Assembly (NCBI GenBank): GCA_937899145.1
Contig: CALBPW010000394.1
Span: 1 to 8,909 of the forward strand
DNA length: 8,909 nucleotides
Reading direction: 5' to 3'
Source: an uncultured Bacteroidota bacterium
GTDB taxonomy: Bacteria; Bacteroidota; Bacteroidia; Bacteroidales; SZUA-534
Positions 1-6,907 of this stretch are shown one piece after another. Every line of letters starts with the position of its first letter. The first letter of the stretch is position 1. A model generated the notes under the pieces. The model did not search any database and was not told where the DNA came from. It saw nothing but the letters and a program-made list of their open reading frames with translations. The position numbers and the translations under genes were made by a program.

Positions 1-228
1 AATATGGACGAAGAGCAAAAAGCTGAACTCTTGAAAGAATTGTCAGAAATGGACGAAGTGTTTGCCGAGTTGCAGGAAGAATTGAAAAAAGCTCCTGATA
101 ATCAAATTCTTATTGAGGCTATGATAAAGCATTACAAAATGAAAGTTGAGGTAATGAATCAGATAATTAACAATTTGAATAATATTAAAAACTTAAATAC
201 AATAAGCAATGAAAAGGTTGATTTATAG
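1..228 (+). CDS. Probable anti-sigma factor, C-terminal fragment (5' truncated by window edge)
   Basis: The reading frame is open from base 1, so the gene very probably starts outside the window. The first in-window ATG is at base 4, and the frame ends with TAG at 226-228. The visible 75 residues are highly charged and predicted helical: a Glu/Lys-rich helix (around EEQKAELLKELSEMDEVF), a short PDN turn, then a second helix with IEAMIKHYKMKVEVMNQI. A charged helix, an Asn/Asp turn and an 'EAMI..Y..K...L' helix are, from memory, what the C-terminal cytoplasmic or membrane-proximal tails of Bacteroidota ECF anti-sigma proteins look like. No zinc-finger or transmembrane part is visible because it would lie upstream. 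Its end overlaps the next gene by 20 bases, which implies translational coupling. ECF sigma, anti-sigma and exported DUF4097-like protein is a common Bacteroidota gene order. The family call is inference from context and a short tail; it could be another helical protein. Confidence 0.5.
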   Translation, partial: NMDEEQKAELLKELSEMDEVFAELQEELKKAPDNQILIEAMIKHYKMKVEVMNQIINNLNNIKNLNTISNEKVDL

Positions 229-1258
229 ATTGTTAGCTGTAGTTGTATGTGTTTTGGCGGCAATACAAGCCATATATGCCGCTAATTTTACGGCACAGCG
301 CACGGTACATCTTGATTATGAGGTGAATAGCGATTTTGTATTGGAGCTGATTAACAAATATGGCAATGTCAATATTGAAAATACAGATAAAGATTCGTTG
401 ATTATTGATGTACTGATTAAAACGGAAGCTCGTAAATTGGAAGTGTGTAAGAAGAATTTAACAAAAATCGAAATTAGTGTTAAGCGGGAACCACAAAAAA
501 TATCAGTGCAAACCATAGTTGACGGTAATATTGAAAATTTTAGTGTTGATTATACAATAAAAATGCCTTCGTACCTCAATTTGAACTTATCAAATAAATA
601 TGGAAACCTTGAAGCCAACTGCCTTTTTGGTAAAACTAATATCAAGGTTAGTTACGGAGCTGTATTCATCAATAATATCAACGATAAAACTGGCGGCTTC
701 CCTACAATTGATTTATCGTATGCTCCAAAATCGGTGATTCATGAAATGGAGATTGGTGGTATAAATATGTCATATTCAGATATTAAGGTGGAAAAAGTAA
801 GATCACTTGCTATTGTTTCTAAATATTCATCGATAACAGTAGAGAAAGTAATATCTTTAGCAACAGAATCGGCTTATGATAATTTAACAATAAATGAAAT
901 TGCTAAAGCCGACATCAATTCGCGATACACCGATATGCAAATAACAAAACTGCTTGATTTTTCGCAAATCACATCGCGATATGGCGATATAAAAATACTT
1001 GGGTTAGGCGCCAATTTTTCAGGCATTGACATTGATTGTAAGTATACTGATGTTAAAATCGACGTATCGACCTTAAAATCAAAAAATTATAATCTGAATC
1101 TTTATACACAGTATGGAAGCATTAATAAGCCAAAATTCATTAATAATGGTTCAATTAATATAAATGGAACGGAATCAAATGTTTATCGGCAAAACGAAAA
1201 TGCCAAAGTGAGCATCAAAGTCATATCAAAATACGGCGACATCAAACTTATGGAGTAA
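209..1258 (+). CDS. Exported DUF4097-like / beta-solenoid adhesin-type repeat protein
   Basis: This 349-residue protein has an N-terminal signal peptide: Lys/Arg at 2-7, a hydrophobic core at about 8-20, and a likely signal peptidase I site after IYA at residue 24. It is therefore probably periplasmic or surface exposed. There are no other membrane segments and no lipobox. The mature part is almost entirely short beta strands and carries a recurring (S/N/C)-x-Y-(G/S/T/D)-x-(I/V/L) motif at Tyr 51, 131, 149, 171, 189, 206, 223, 240, 258, 279, 302 and 342. Between 131 and 302 the spacing is 17-23 residues, as expected for rungs of a parallel beta-helix. DUF4097/DUF2807-type 'putative adhesin' proteins have this character, and in Bacteroidota they often follow ECF sigma/anti-sigma pairs, as here. 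The start at 209 lies inside the upstream gene and is supported by the signal peptide directly after it. Function is unknown; a role in envelope stress sensing or the cell surface is inference. An intrinsic terminator follows. Confidence 0.7.
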   Translation: MKRLIYRLLAVVVCVLAAIQAIYAANFTAQRTVHLDYEVNSDFVLELINKYGNVNIENTDKDSLIIDVLIKTEARKLEVCKKNLTKIEISVKREPQKISVQTIVDGNIENFSVDYTIKMPSYLNLNLSNKYGNLEANCLFGKTNIKVSYGAVFINNINDKTGGFPTIDLSYAPKSVIHEMEIGGINMSYSDIKVEKVRSLAIVSKYSSITVEKVISLATESAYDNLTINEIAKADINSRYTDMQITKLLDFSQITSRYGDIKILGLGANFSGIDIDCKYTDVKIDVSTLKSKNYNLNLYTQYGSINKPKFINNGSININGTESNVYRQNENAKVSIKVISKYGDIKLME

Positions 1259-1279
1259 GAAACACACCCAAACTGCGAC

Positions 1280-1321
1280 TGCGAATAAGCCTCCGCCCTG
1301 CGTGCTTATTCGCATTTTTTT
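1280..1321 (+). terminator. Intrinsic terminator after the solenoid gene
   Basis: A perfect 11-bp inverted repeat (TGCGAATAAGC at 1280-1290 and GCTTATTCGCA at 1304-1314) encloses a 13-base loop and is followed directly by seven T residues (1315-1321). It lies 21 bases after the stop codon of the solenoid gene. This is a classic Rho-independent terminator and separates the first transcription unit from the TPR operon. Confidence 0.9.
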
Positions 1322-1432
1322 ATTTCTTGCGATATTGACATACTAAATCTAAAACAGTTGTAAATGAGTGCGTTATATTGTTGAAAAGTAGTGTTTATGG
1401 TTAATATCTTAATCGTTAACAAAGCCGTTTAA

Positions 1433-1447
1433 CTACTATTTTAGTAG
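1433..1447 (+). promoter_or_regulatory. Small hairpin in the leader of the TPR gene
   Basis: CTACTA (1433-1438) and TAGTAG (1442-1447) form a perfect 6-bp inverted repeat around a TTT loop, ending 16 bases before the preferred ATG at 1464. There is no T-tract after it, so it is not a terminator. It could shape translation initiation or be an operator half-site pair, or it may be chance in AT-rich DNA. The rest of the gap (1322-1432) is AT-rich and must hold the operon promoter, but I found no convincing TTTG / TAnnTTTG pair in it. Confidence 0.3.
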
Positions 1448-1463
1448 AACAAAATTGGAGAAT

Positions 1464-2948
1464 ATGCGCAATTCAGACGATACATACGATAATCACGAAG
1501 AAGTGGAAGCGGCCGTACAACGTTACGAGGCAGCGCTGCTAACCGGTACAACACCATATTTCGATGTGGAAGAATATCTTATGATTATCGACCACTACAT
1601 GATGAACGATAGAGTTGACGAAGCGCTTGAAGCGTACAATTCAGCATCAAAACTTCATGGTGGCGACCCTGAATTGGTGCTTATGAAAGCTCGCATCGAT
1701 ATAGCACAAGGCAATTTTGAGCAAGCCTTAAAAAGGCTTGAACCTATCAACGAACTATTGTCCGACAACTGCGATTATTATCTTACAAAAGCCGCTGCAA
1801 TCTTAGAACTTGATAATGAAGCGGATGTAATCGATTTGTTTAACAAAGCTATTGAAACTATTGGCGGTGGCACGCACGTTGAAATGTACGATATTTTTAG
1901 CGACATTGCTTCAATTTACGAGCACGTTCACCAATACGAAAATGCAGTGCTTTTCTACAAAAAAGCCTTAGAATTCGCCGATGACGATGCAGTAGAGGTT
2001 ATCTTTAAAATTGGCTTTTGCATCGAGTGTTTAGGCCGTTGGGACGAAGCTGTTGAATATTATAACGAAGCCATCGACATCAACCCGTTTTCAGAATTGG
2101 CATGGTACAACATCGGCATTGCATACGGTCGCATGGGCGATTTCGACAAAGCAATTGAAGCCTACAACTACGCAATCGCTCTCGACCCGTCTTTCAGCGA
2201 CGCCATTTTTAACAAAGGCAACGCGTACTGCAATTCGCAAAAATATGCCGAAGCACTTGAATGCTACACCGAATACTTGCAAATCTTCCCAGAGAGCATT
2301 TCAGCCCGATGCTACATGGGCGAATGCTATGTGCATTTAGGCGAGATTGATAAAGCCGAAAAAGTTTACGATAATATTTTGCGCAAGCAAAGCGATACTT
2401 GCACCGACGCTTGGTTTGGAAAAGCAATGGTTTACGGAGCTCGAGAACAATACGAAAAAGGCATCGAAATGCTGCACAAATTGTTATCCATTGATAATGA
2501 GCACGATTTAGCATGGTTCCGCTTGGGTATATTTAATTTGATGTTAGATAAAAACGCCGATGCACTAATTGCTTTCGAAAAATCATTAGAGTTGAACAAA
2601 TACAACGTTAACGCATGGCGAAACGCATCGCTAATCTTGGTTTTAGAAAACAACTATAAATTGGCAGAAGAAAAATTGGAAGAAGCGGTCGAATTATATT
2701 TGCCCGACGAACCACAGCTACTCTACACTTTAGCCGCCGTGGCTTTTATGTTAGGCGATGAAGAAAAATGCTTGCGAACTTTCAAAAAAGCCTTCAACAT
2801 TGCTCCCGATTTGCAATATTTTTTCCTTTCGATGGTGCCAAAATATCGCCTGCCTGCCGAAATTAAGAAAATGTGCGGGCTTAACAAGCGTAAAAAAAAG
2901 AAAAACGATAATAATATTAACAATAATACAGAAGACAATGAGCAATAG
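1464..2948 (+). CDS. Tetratricopeptide repeat (TPR) protein
   Basis: This is a cytoplasmic protein of 494 residues if started at ATG 1464. A TTG at 1455 in the same frame would add three residues, but TTG starts are rare in this group and the GGAG next to it does not suit either start well, so ATG is preferred. There is no signal peptide or membrane segment. From about residue 37 to 447 the chain is a run of roughly eleven 34-residue TPR helix pairs. The clearest are 212-242 (AWYNIGIAYGRMGDFDKAIE, then ALDP), 246-276 and 349-379, with the usual W/Y-G-Y-A-P consensus residues. The C-terminus is a low-complexity tail: a KRKKKK patch followed by Asn/Asp/Glu-rich sequence. TPR arrays are protein-binding scaffolds; this one has no catalytic domain and its partner is unknown. 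Its last 11 bases overlap the PLP-enzyme gene, so it likely heads an operon with that gene, popT and aroE. The TPR fold is certain; the role is not. Confidence 0.9.
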   Translation: MRNSDDTYDNHEEVEAAVQRYEAALLTGTTPYFDVEEYLMIIDHYMMNDRVDEALEAYNSASKLHGGDPELVLMKARIDIAQGNFEQALKRLEPINELLSDNCDYYLTKAAAILELDNEADVIDLFNKAIETIGGGTHVEMYDIFSDIASIYEHVHQYENAVLFYKKALEFADDDAVEVIFKIGFCIECLGRWDEAVEYYNEAIDINPFSELAWYNIGIAYGRMGDFDKAIEAYNYAIALDPSFSDAIFNKGNAYCNSQKYAEALECYTEYLQIFPESISARCYMGECYVHLGEIDKAEKVYDNILRKQSDTCTDAWFGKAMVYGAREQYEKGIEMLHKLLSIDNEHDLAWFRLGIFNLMLDKNADALIAFEKSLELNKYNVNAWRNASLILVLENNYKLAEEKLEEAVELYLPDEPQLLYTLAAVAFMLGDEEKCLRTFKKAFNIAPDLQYFFLSMVPKYRLPAEIKKMCGLNKRKKKKNDNNINNNTEDNEQ

Positions 2949-4269
2949 CAAATTTTATCTGCTCTGCCGCAAATGTGGCACTAACATACCAAGTTTAAAA
3001 GAATGGTTTGCCAACAACCAAAAATGCCCGCATTGCGGCGGAACTTACGTCGATGTAAAATACAATCGCGATTACAAAGAATTGAAAAAACTTATCGACA
3101 CAAAGGAACACGTTGATAATGTTTGGCACTATTTCGATTTTCTGCCGCTTAACAATAAAGAAAATCAAATTTCGCATACCGAAGGCGCGATTCCTGTCGA
3201 TAGATGGGAATTTATGGAGCGTTTCGCAAAAAAATATTACAACCTCGATATTACAGTGCGAGCCTACCGTAACGACCTGAACCAAGGCACCGGCACCTTT
3301 AAAGATGTTGCGGGAGCCGTTACAGCAAGTGTGCTGAAAGAAAATGGCGTGAAAGACTATTGCGTGGCAAGCACCGGCAATATTGCCAATGCTTTTGCCC
3401 ACTATTTTGCCGAAGCAGGAATCAACTTGGGAGTTTTTGTCCCAGAGGATACGCTGAAAATAAACGAAGCCGAAATCAACAGCTACGGACAAGGTCTTTT
3501 CCGCGTTAAAGGCGATTATGCAATGGCTAAAAAAGTGGCAGCCGACTATTCGGCAAAATACGGCATACTAATGTCGGGTGGCAATACCGACCCAATGCGC
3601 GTTGAGGCTAAAAAAACAATGGTTTTTGAGTGGTTGCGCCAAATTGGAAAACTGCCATCGGTTTATATTCAGGCAGTTAGCGGTGGCACTGGTCCCATTG
3701 CAATTGCAAAAGGCTGTGCCGACCTTGAAGGCCTTGGCTACGACAACCGCCTGCCACGATTCATAATGGTTCAGCCATCGGGTTGTACACCAATGGTTGA
3801 AGGCTACGCAAAAGCCAAAGCCGCAGGCTTCCCCGAAGGTTGGGAGAACGACTATCCGTGCTACGAAAATCCAAAAACGAGCGTTCCGATTCTGGCCACA
3901 GGCAAGCCCGGCACTTATCCAATTGTTGCCTCGCTTGTAAAAAAATCGGGTGGCGATTTTGTCGCTTTCGACGAACAGTATCTTATTGATATGGCTAAAC
4001 TTGTAGCATACGAAACAACCGTCCGCATAGGACCTGCTGCAGCCGTTTGCGTTGGAGGATTTTTTGAATCGTTGCAAAAAGGCTTGCTCAAAAATGGCGA
4101 TGATGTGCTCATCAACCTTGGCGAGGGCTCGCGCCGCGCACCAGCCTTTGTTGAGAACATTATTTACACAACAAAAAATGTTGCATCAGTTGACGATTGC
4201 GAAAAATTCGACCGCTCGAAACACGAACAAATTTTATGGAATAACATACTGAAAATCTACAATTTATAA
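2938..4269 (+). CDS. PLP-dependent threonine synthase family enzyme (threonine synthase or cysteate synthase-like)
   Basis: This is a 443-residue fold-type II PLP enzyme of the threonine synthase family (COG0498). Residues 10-33 carry two CxxC pairs (C10/C13, C30/C33), a zinc-ribbon-like N-terminus. The PLP-binding lysine is K122 in GTGTFKDVAG. The phosphate or substrate loop is ASTGN (144-148) and the glycine-rich PLP-phosphate loop is SGGTG (248-252). Residues 395-400 (GEGSRR) lie near the C-terminus where the family has its last cofactor contact. Threonine synthase converts O-phosphohomoserine to threonine. Cysteate synthase, a known paralogue, converts O-phosphoserine plus sulfite to cysteate. 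HYFDFLP (64-70), STGN..NAFAH, QAVSGGTG and the INLGEGSRR end recall the cysteate synthase branch from memory, so I withhold the symbol thrC. No other threonine-pathway gene is adjacent. The start at 2938 (MSNSKFYLLCRKC) is chosen because it places the zinc ribbon at the N-terminus; an upstream in-frame ATG at 2758 would overlap the TPR gene by 191 bases. Confidence 0.85.
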   Translation: MSNSKFYLLCRKCGTNIPSLKEWFANNQKCPHCGGTYVDVKYNRDYKELKKLIDTKEHVDNVWHYFDFLPLNNKENQISHTEGAIPVDRWEFMERFAKKYYNLDITVRAYRNDLNQGTGTFKDVAGAVTASVLKENGVKDYCVASTGNIANAFAHYFAEAGINLGVFVPEDTLKINEAEINSYGQGLFRVKGDYAMAKKVAADYSAKYGILMSGGNTDPMRVEAKKTMVFEWLRQIGKLPSVYIQAVSGGTGPIAIAKGCADLEGLGYDNRLPRFIMVQPSGCTPMVEGYAKAKAAGFPEGWENDYPCYENPKTSVPILATGKPGTYPIVASLVKKSGGDFVAFDEQYLIDMAKLVAYETTVRIGPAAAVCVGGFFESLQKGLLKNGDDVLINLGEGSRRAPAFVENIIYTTKNVASVDDCEKFDRSKHEQILWNNILKIYNL

Positions 4270-4282
4270 TTAGCTACAAAAT

Positions 4283-5215
4283 ATGAGAGAATATGTAGTT
4301 AATTTTCTGAAAGGCTTTGCAATGGGTGTTGCCAACGTCATTCCGGGCGTATCGGGCGGCACCATCGCTCTGCTGACAGGTATTTTTGAGAGGCTGATAA
4401 ATGCCCTAAAATCGTTTGATATTGAGGCTATTAAACTGCTGCTGAAATTCCGGTTCAAAGAATTTGCCGCACATGTCGATTTCGGATTTCTTGTTTCAAT
4501 TTTTCTCGGAATCGGCATCAGCATTATCTCAGTAGCCAAATTGCTTGAGTTTTTATTCCAATCGTACCCGGTTTATGTGTGGGCGTTTTTCTTCGGGTTG
4601 ATACTCGTATCTGTCTGGTTTGTAGGCAAATCGATAGGTAAAATCGACTTAACAGCTGTGGTTTTGTTTGTAGTGGGGGCGATTGTCGCCATTGGGCTAT
4701 CAATGATGAATCCGGCAACTGAAAATACCGCCTTTTGGTATCTGATAGTTTGCGGTGCTGTGGCCATTTGCAGTATGATTCTGCCCGGACTATCGGGCTC
4801 GTTTGTGCTGATACTTATGGGCAACTACCAGCTGATAATGATTTACGCAGTGTCGCATTTCGATATGGGCATAATCGTTCCCGTGGCCATTGGAGTGGTT
4901 GTTGGTTTGCTTGCTTTTTCGCATTTTCTGTCGTGGATTTTAAGCCGATACGCAAGCCAAACAATGGCAGTGCTCACAGGGTTTATATTCGGCAGTTTGG
5001 GAACCATCTGGCCATGGAAAACACCTATTTATCTGATGCAAGATGGCGCGGAGATTTTGAAAAATGGCAAGCCGATAATCCAAAGTTACCAAATGTCGAT
5101 GCCGCAAGAGTTTAATATTGAGGTGGTTATAGCTATTATTCTGATGTTTGCCGGAATGGCAGTGCTATGGGCACTCGAAAAATCGGCTGAAAAAGATAAA
5201 TTGGAAAAACAATGA
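4283..5215 (+). CDS. popT: DUF368 family membrane protein, PopT-type undecaprenyl-phosphate translocase
   Basis: This 310-residue polytopic inner-membrane protein belongs to DUF368 (PF04018). The family signature is near the N-terminus: VIPGVSGGTIALLTGIFERL at residues 19-38. A second, related copy is ILPGLSGSFVLILMGNYQLI at 166-185, showing the internal duplication of these transporters. Hydrophobic stretches at roughly 66-90, 95-115, 122-141, 150-185, 193-220, 225-243 and 281-298 are consistent with about eight membrane spans or re-entrant hairpins. DUF368 proteins were shown in other bacteria (PopT) to return the lipid carrier undecaprenyl phosphate from the outer to the inner leaflet, recycling it for peptidoglycan and surface polysaccharide synthesis. 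Transfer of that function here is by family. The gene starts 13 bases after the PLP enzyme and its stop overlaps the aroE start (ATGA), so it sits inside the operon. Length is normal for the family. Confidence 0.88.
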   Translation: MREYVVNFLKGFAMGVANVIPGVSGGTIALLTGIFERLINALKSFDIEAIKLLLKFRFKEFAAHVDFGFLVSIFLGIGISIISVAKLLEFLFQSYPVYVWAFFFGLILVSVWFVGKSIGKIDLTAVVLFVVGAIVAIGLSMMNPATENTAFWYLIVCGAVAICSMILPGLSGSFVLILMGNYQLIMIYAVSHFDMGIIVPVAIGVVVGLLAFSHFLSWILSRYASQTMAVLTGFIFGSLGTIWPWKTPIYLMQDGAEILKNGKPIIQSYQMSMPQEFNIEVVIAIILMFAGMAVLWALEKSAEKDKLEKQ

Positions 5216-5958
5216 AAACCTACGGATTACTTGGCTATCCACTTGGACACTCCTTTTCGCAAGAGTATTTCACAAAGAAATTTACAGCTGAAAACATTGA
5301 AGCTCAGTATCTTAATTTCCAGATTGAAGACATTTCGATGTTTCCCGAAAAGGTGTTATCAATTCCAAATTTGTCGGGTTTGAACGTAACAATTCCTTAC
5401 AAACAAAAGGTGATGCAATTTCTTGACGAGATTGACGAAACGGCGCAAAAGGTTGGTGCAGTGAATGTTATAAAAATTATGCGCAATGCAGATAAAATGC
5501 GGCTGCGAGGCTGTAACTCTGATGTCGTAGGATTTGAAAACTCATTAAAACCTCTTTTGAAACCACAACACACACAAGCCTTCATTTTGGGAACTGGCGG
5601 AGCGTCAAAAGCAGTGCGGTATGTGCTTGAAAAACTGAATATTAGCTATCAGTTTGTTTCGCGAAATGCCGATGCCGTAAACAATATTCTTTCGTATTCG
5701 CAACTGACGCCTGAACTTGTTGATAGACATAAACTTATCGTCAATTGTACGCCACTTGGCATGTCGCCAAAAATTGATGCTTGCCCCGATATTCCGTACA
5801 GCGCAATCAGTGGCGAACATCTTTGTTTCGATTTGATTTACAACCCTGAAGAAACTTTATTCTTACAAAAAGCACGAGAGCAAGGCGCAGTAACCAAAAA
5901 CGGACTCGATATGCTAATTGGTCAAGCCGTGCGTGCGTGGGAAATCTGGAACGAGTAG
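5212..5958 (+). CDS. aroE: Shikimate dehydrogenase (NADP+)
   Basis: AroE reduces 3-dehydroshikimate to shikimate with NADPH in the cytoplasmic aromatic amino acid (chorismate) pathway. The 248-residue protein has the full motif set. GYPLGHSFS (8-16) carries the shikimate-binding serines S14 and S16. NVTIPYK (58-64) carries the catalytic lysine K64, and GAVNVI (82-87) follows. NSDVVGF (102-108) carries the catalytic aspartate D104. The NADP-binding loop is GTGGASKA (127-134), followed by NCTPLGM (178-184), DLIYNP (207-212) and NGLDMLIGQA (230-239). The length is slightly short of the roughly 270 residues of E. coli AroE but normal for Bacteroidota. The start codon overlaps the popT stop by four bases (ATGA), indicating translational coupling. 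This looks like a functional enzyme with nothing missing. Confidence 0.96.
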   Translation: MKTYGLLGYPLGHSFSQEYFTKKFTAENIEAQYLNFQIEDISMFPEKVLSIPNLSGLNVTIPYKQKVMQFLDEIDETAQKVGAVNVIKIMRNADKMRLRGCNSDVVGFENSLKPLLKPQHTQAFILGTGGASKAVRYVLEKLNISYQFVSRNADAVNNILSYSQLTPELVDRHKLIVNCTPLGMSPKIDACPDIPYSAISGEHLCFDLIYNPEETLFLQKAREQGAVTKNGLDMLIGQAVRAWEIWNE

Positions 5959-5979
5959 CAATTTCAAACGAAATTCAAC

Positions 5980-5987
5980 TATCTTTG
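5980..5987 (+). promoter_or_regulatory. Putative Bacteroidota -7 promoter box for era-der
   Basis: TATCTTTG is a perfect match to the Bacteroidota primary sigma -7 consensus TAnnTTTG. It lies in the short gap between aroE and era and would place a transcript start around 5992-5994, about ten bases before the era ATG. There is no clean TTTG -33 box at the usual 19-21-base distance, so support comes from the -7 box and its position only. Confidence 0.5.
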
Positions 5988-6002
5988 CCAAAAATTTCCA
6001 CG

Positions 6003-6887
6003 ATGGCACATAAAGCAGGCTTTGTTAACATAATTGGTAACCCAAATGTCGGTAAATCGACATTGATGAACGCTTTTGTAGGCGAGCGACTTTCGATAAT
6101 AACCAACAAGGCGCAAACCACACGACATCGCATTATGGGCATTGTCAGCGGCGACGATTTCCAGATGGTTTATTCCGATACGCCTGGCATTCTTAAGCCA
6201 CACTACAAGTTGCAGGAGGCTATGCTTAAGTTTGTCGATACAGCAATTATTGATGCCGACATCATTCTTTATGTAACCGACGTGGTTGAAACTTTCGACA
6301 AAAACGATAAGTATCTTGATAAGATTCGGAAGGTGCAAGTCCCGGTACTTTTGCTTATCAATAAAATTGATTTAAGCAATCAGGCAGAAGTGGAAGAGAA
6401 GGTTCAAATGTGGCACGAGGTGCTTCCAAATGCGCAAATTTATCCGGTTTCAGCTGCGCAAAAATTCAATACAACAGAGGTTTTTGAAAAGATAAAAGAA
6501 CTTTTGCCCGAAAATCCGCCATATTACGATAAAGACGAATTGACCGACCGTACACAACGCTTTTTTGTTCAAGAGATTGTTCGTGAAAAAATCTTTCTGA
6601 ATTACAAAAAAGAAATACCATACTCGTGCGAAGTGCTTGTGGAAGAATTTAAAGAATTGACTGATATTACGCGAATTAGCGCCACTATTTTTGTCTCGCG
6701 CGAGCAGCATAAAGGCATCATAATTGGCCATAAAGGGCAAGCACTAAAAAAAGTCGGCATTGAGGCGCGAAAAGATATTGAAGAATTTTTGCAAACTAAA
6801 GTGTATCTGGGACTTAATGTAAAAGTGCAACTCAATTGGCGCGACAAAGACCAAAATTTGCGCTTTTTCGGATACGAAGAAAAGTAA
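6003..6887 (+). CDS. era: GTPase Era, 30S ribosomal subunit assembly
   Basis: Era is a GTP-binding protein that binds the 3' end of 16S rRNA and assists late 30S subunit assembly. The 294-residue product has an N-terminal GTPase domain. G1 is GNPNVGKS (12-19), the switch I threonines are T39/T40 in AQTTRHR, and G3 is DTPG (59-62). G4 is NKID (120-123) and G5 is VSAA (149-152). The linker has the Era hallmark LTDRTQRFFVQEIVREKIF. A C-terminal KH RNA-binding domain carries IIIGHKGQALKKVGIEAR (239-256). I chose ATG 6003 (MAHKAGFVNIIG) because it gives the family's usual N-terminus. An in-frame ATG at 5937 would add 22 residues and run back into aroE, and the promoter box at 5980 would then lie inside the gene. 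Der follows 20 bases after the stop. Confidence 0.96.
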   Translation: MAHKAGFVNIIGNPNVGKSTLMNAFVGERLSIITNKAQTTRHRIMGIVSGDDFQMVYSDTPGILKPHYKLQEAMLKFVDTAIIDADIILYVTDVVETFDKNDKYLDKIRKVQVPVLLLINKIDLSNQAEVEEKVQMWHEVLPNAQIYPVSAAQKFNTTEVFEKIKELLPENPPYYDKDELTDRTQRFFVQEIVREKIFLNYKKEIPYSCEVLVEEFKELTDITRISATIFVSREQHKGIIIGHKGQALKKVGIEARKDIEEFLQTKVYLGLNVKVQLNWRDKDQNLRFFGYEEK

Positions 6888-6907
6888 CTCCTAAATCCTA
6901 AATAAAA

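Noticed and set aside
2758..2937. N-terminal extension of the PLP enzyme to an upstream ATG
   Set aside because: It would overlap the TPR gene by 191 bases, and the translated extension is a frame-shadow of the TPR C-terminus; the zinc-ribbon start at 2938 is the natural N-terminus.
2995..3492. Antisense open frame of 165 codons opposite the PLP enzyme gene
   Set aside because: It lies wholly within a well-supported gene, resembles no known family, and is Cys/Phe/His-rich in the way reverse-strand shadows are.
3568..4077. Antisense open frame of 169 codons opposite the PLP enzyme gene
   Set aside because: Same reasoning: full overlap with a conserved gene and no recognisable domain.
4735..5115. 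126-codon + frame inside the DUF368 gene
   Set aside because: It overlaps the DUF368 membrane protein in another frame, and its translation is not family-like.
5937..6002. N-terminal extension of Era to ATG 5937
   Set aside because: It overlaps the end of aroE and crosses a promoter-like box, and Era proteins normally begin just before the xAGFVxIxG segment.
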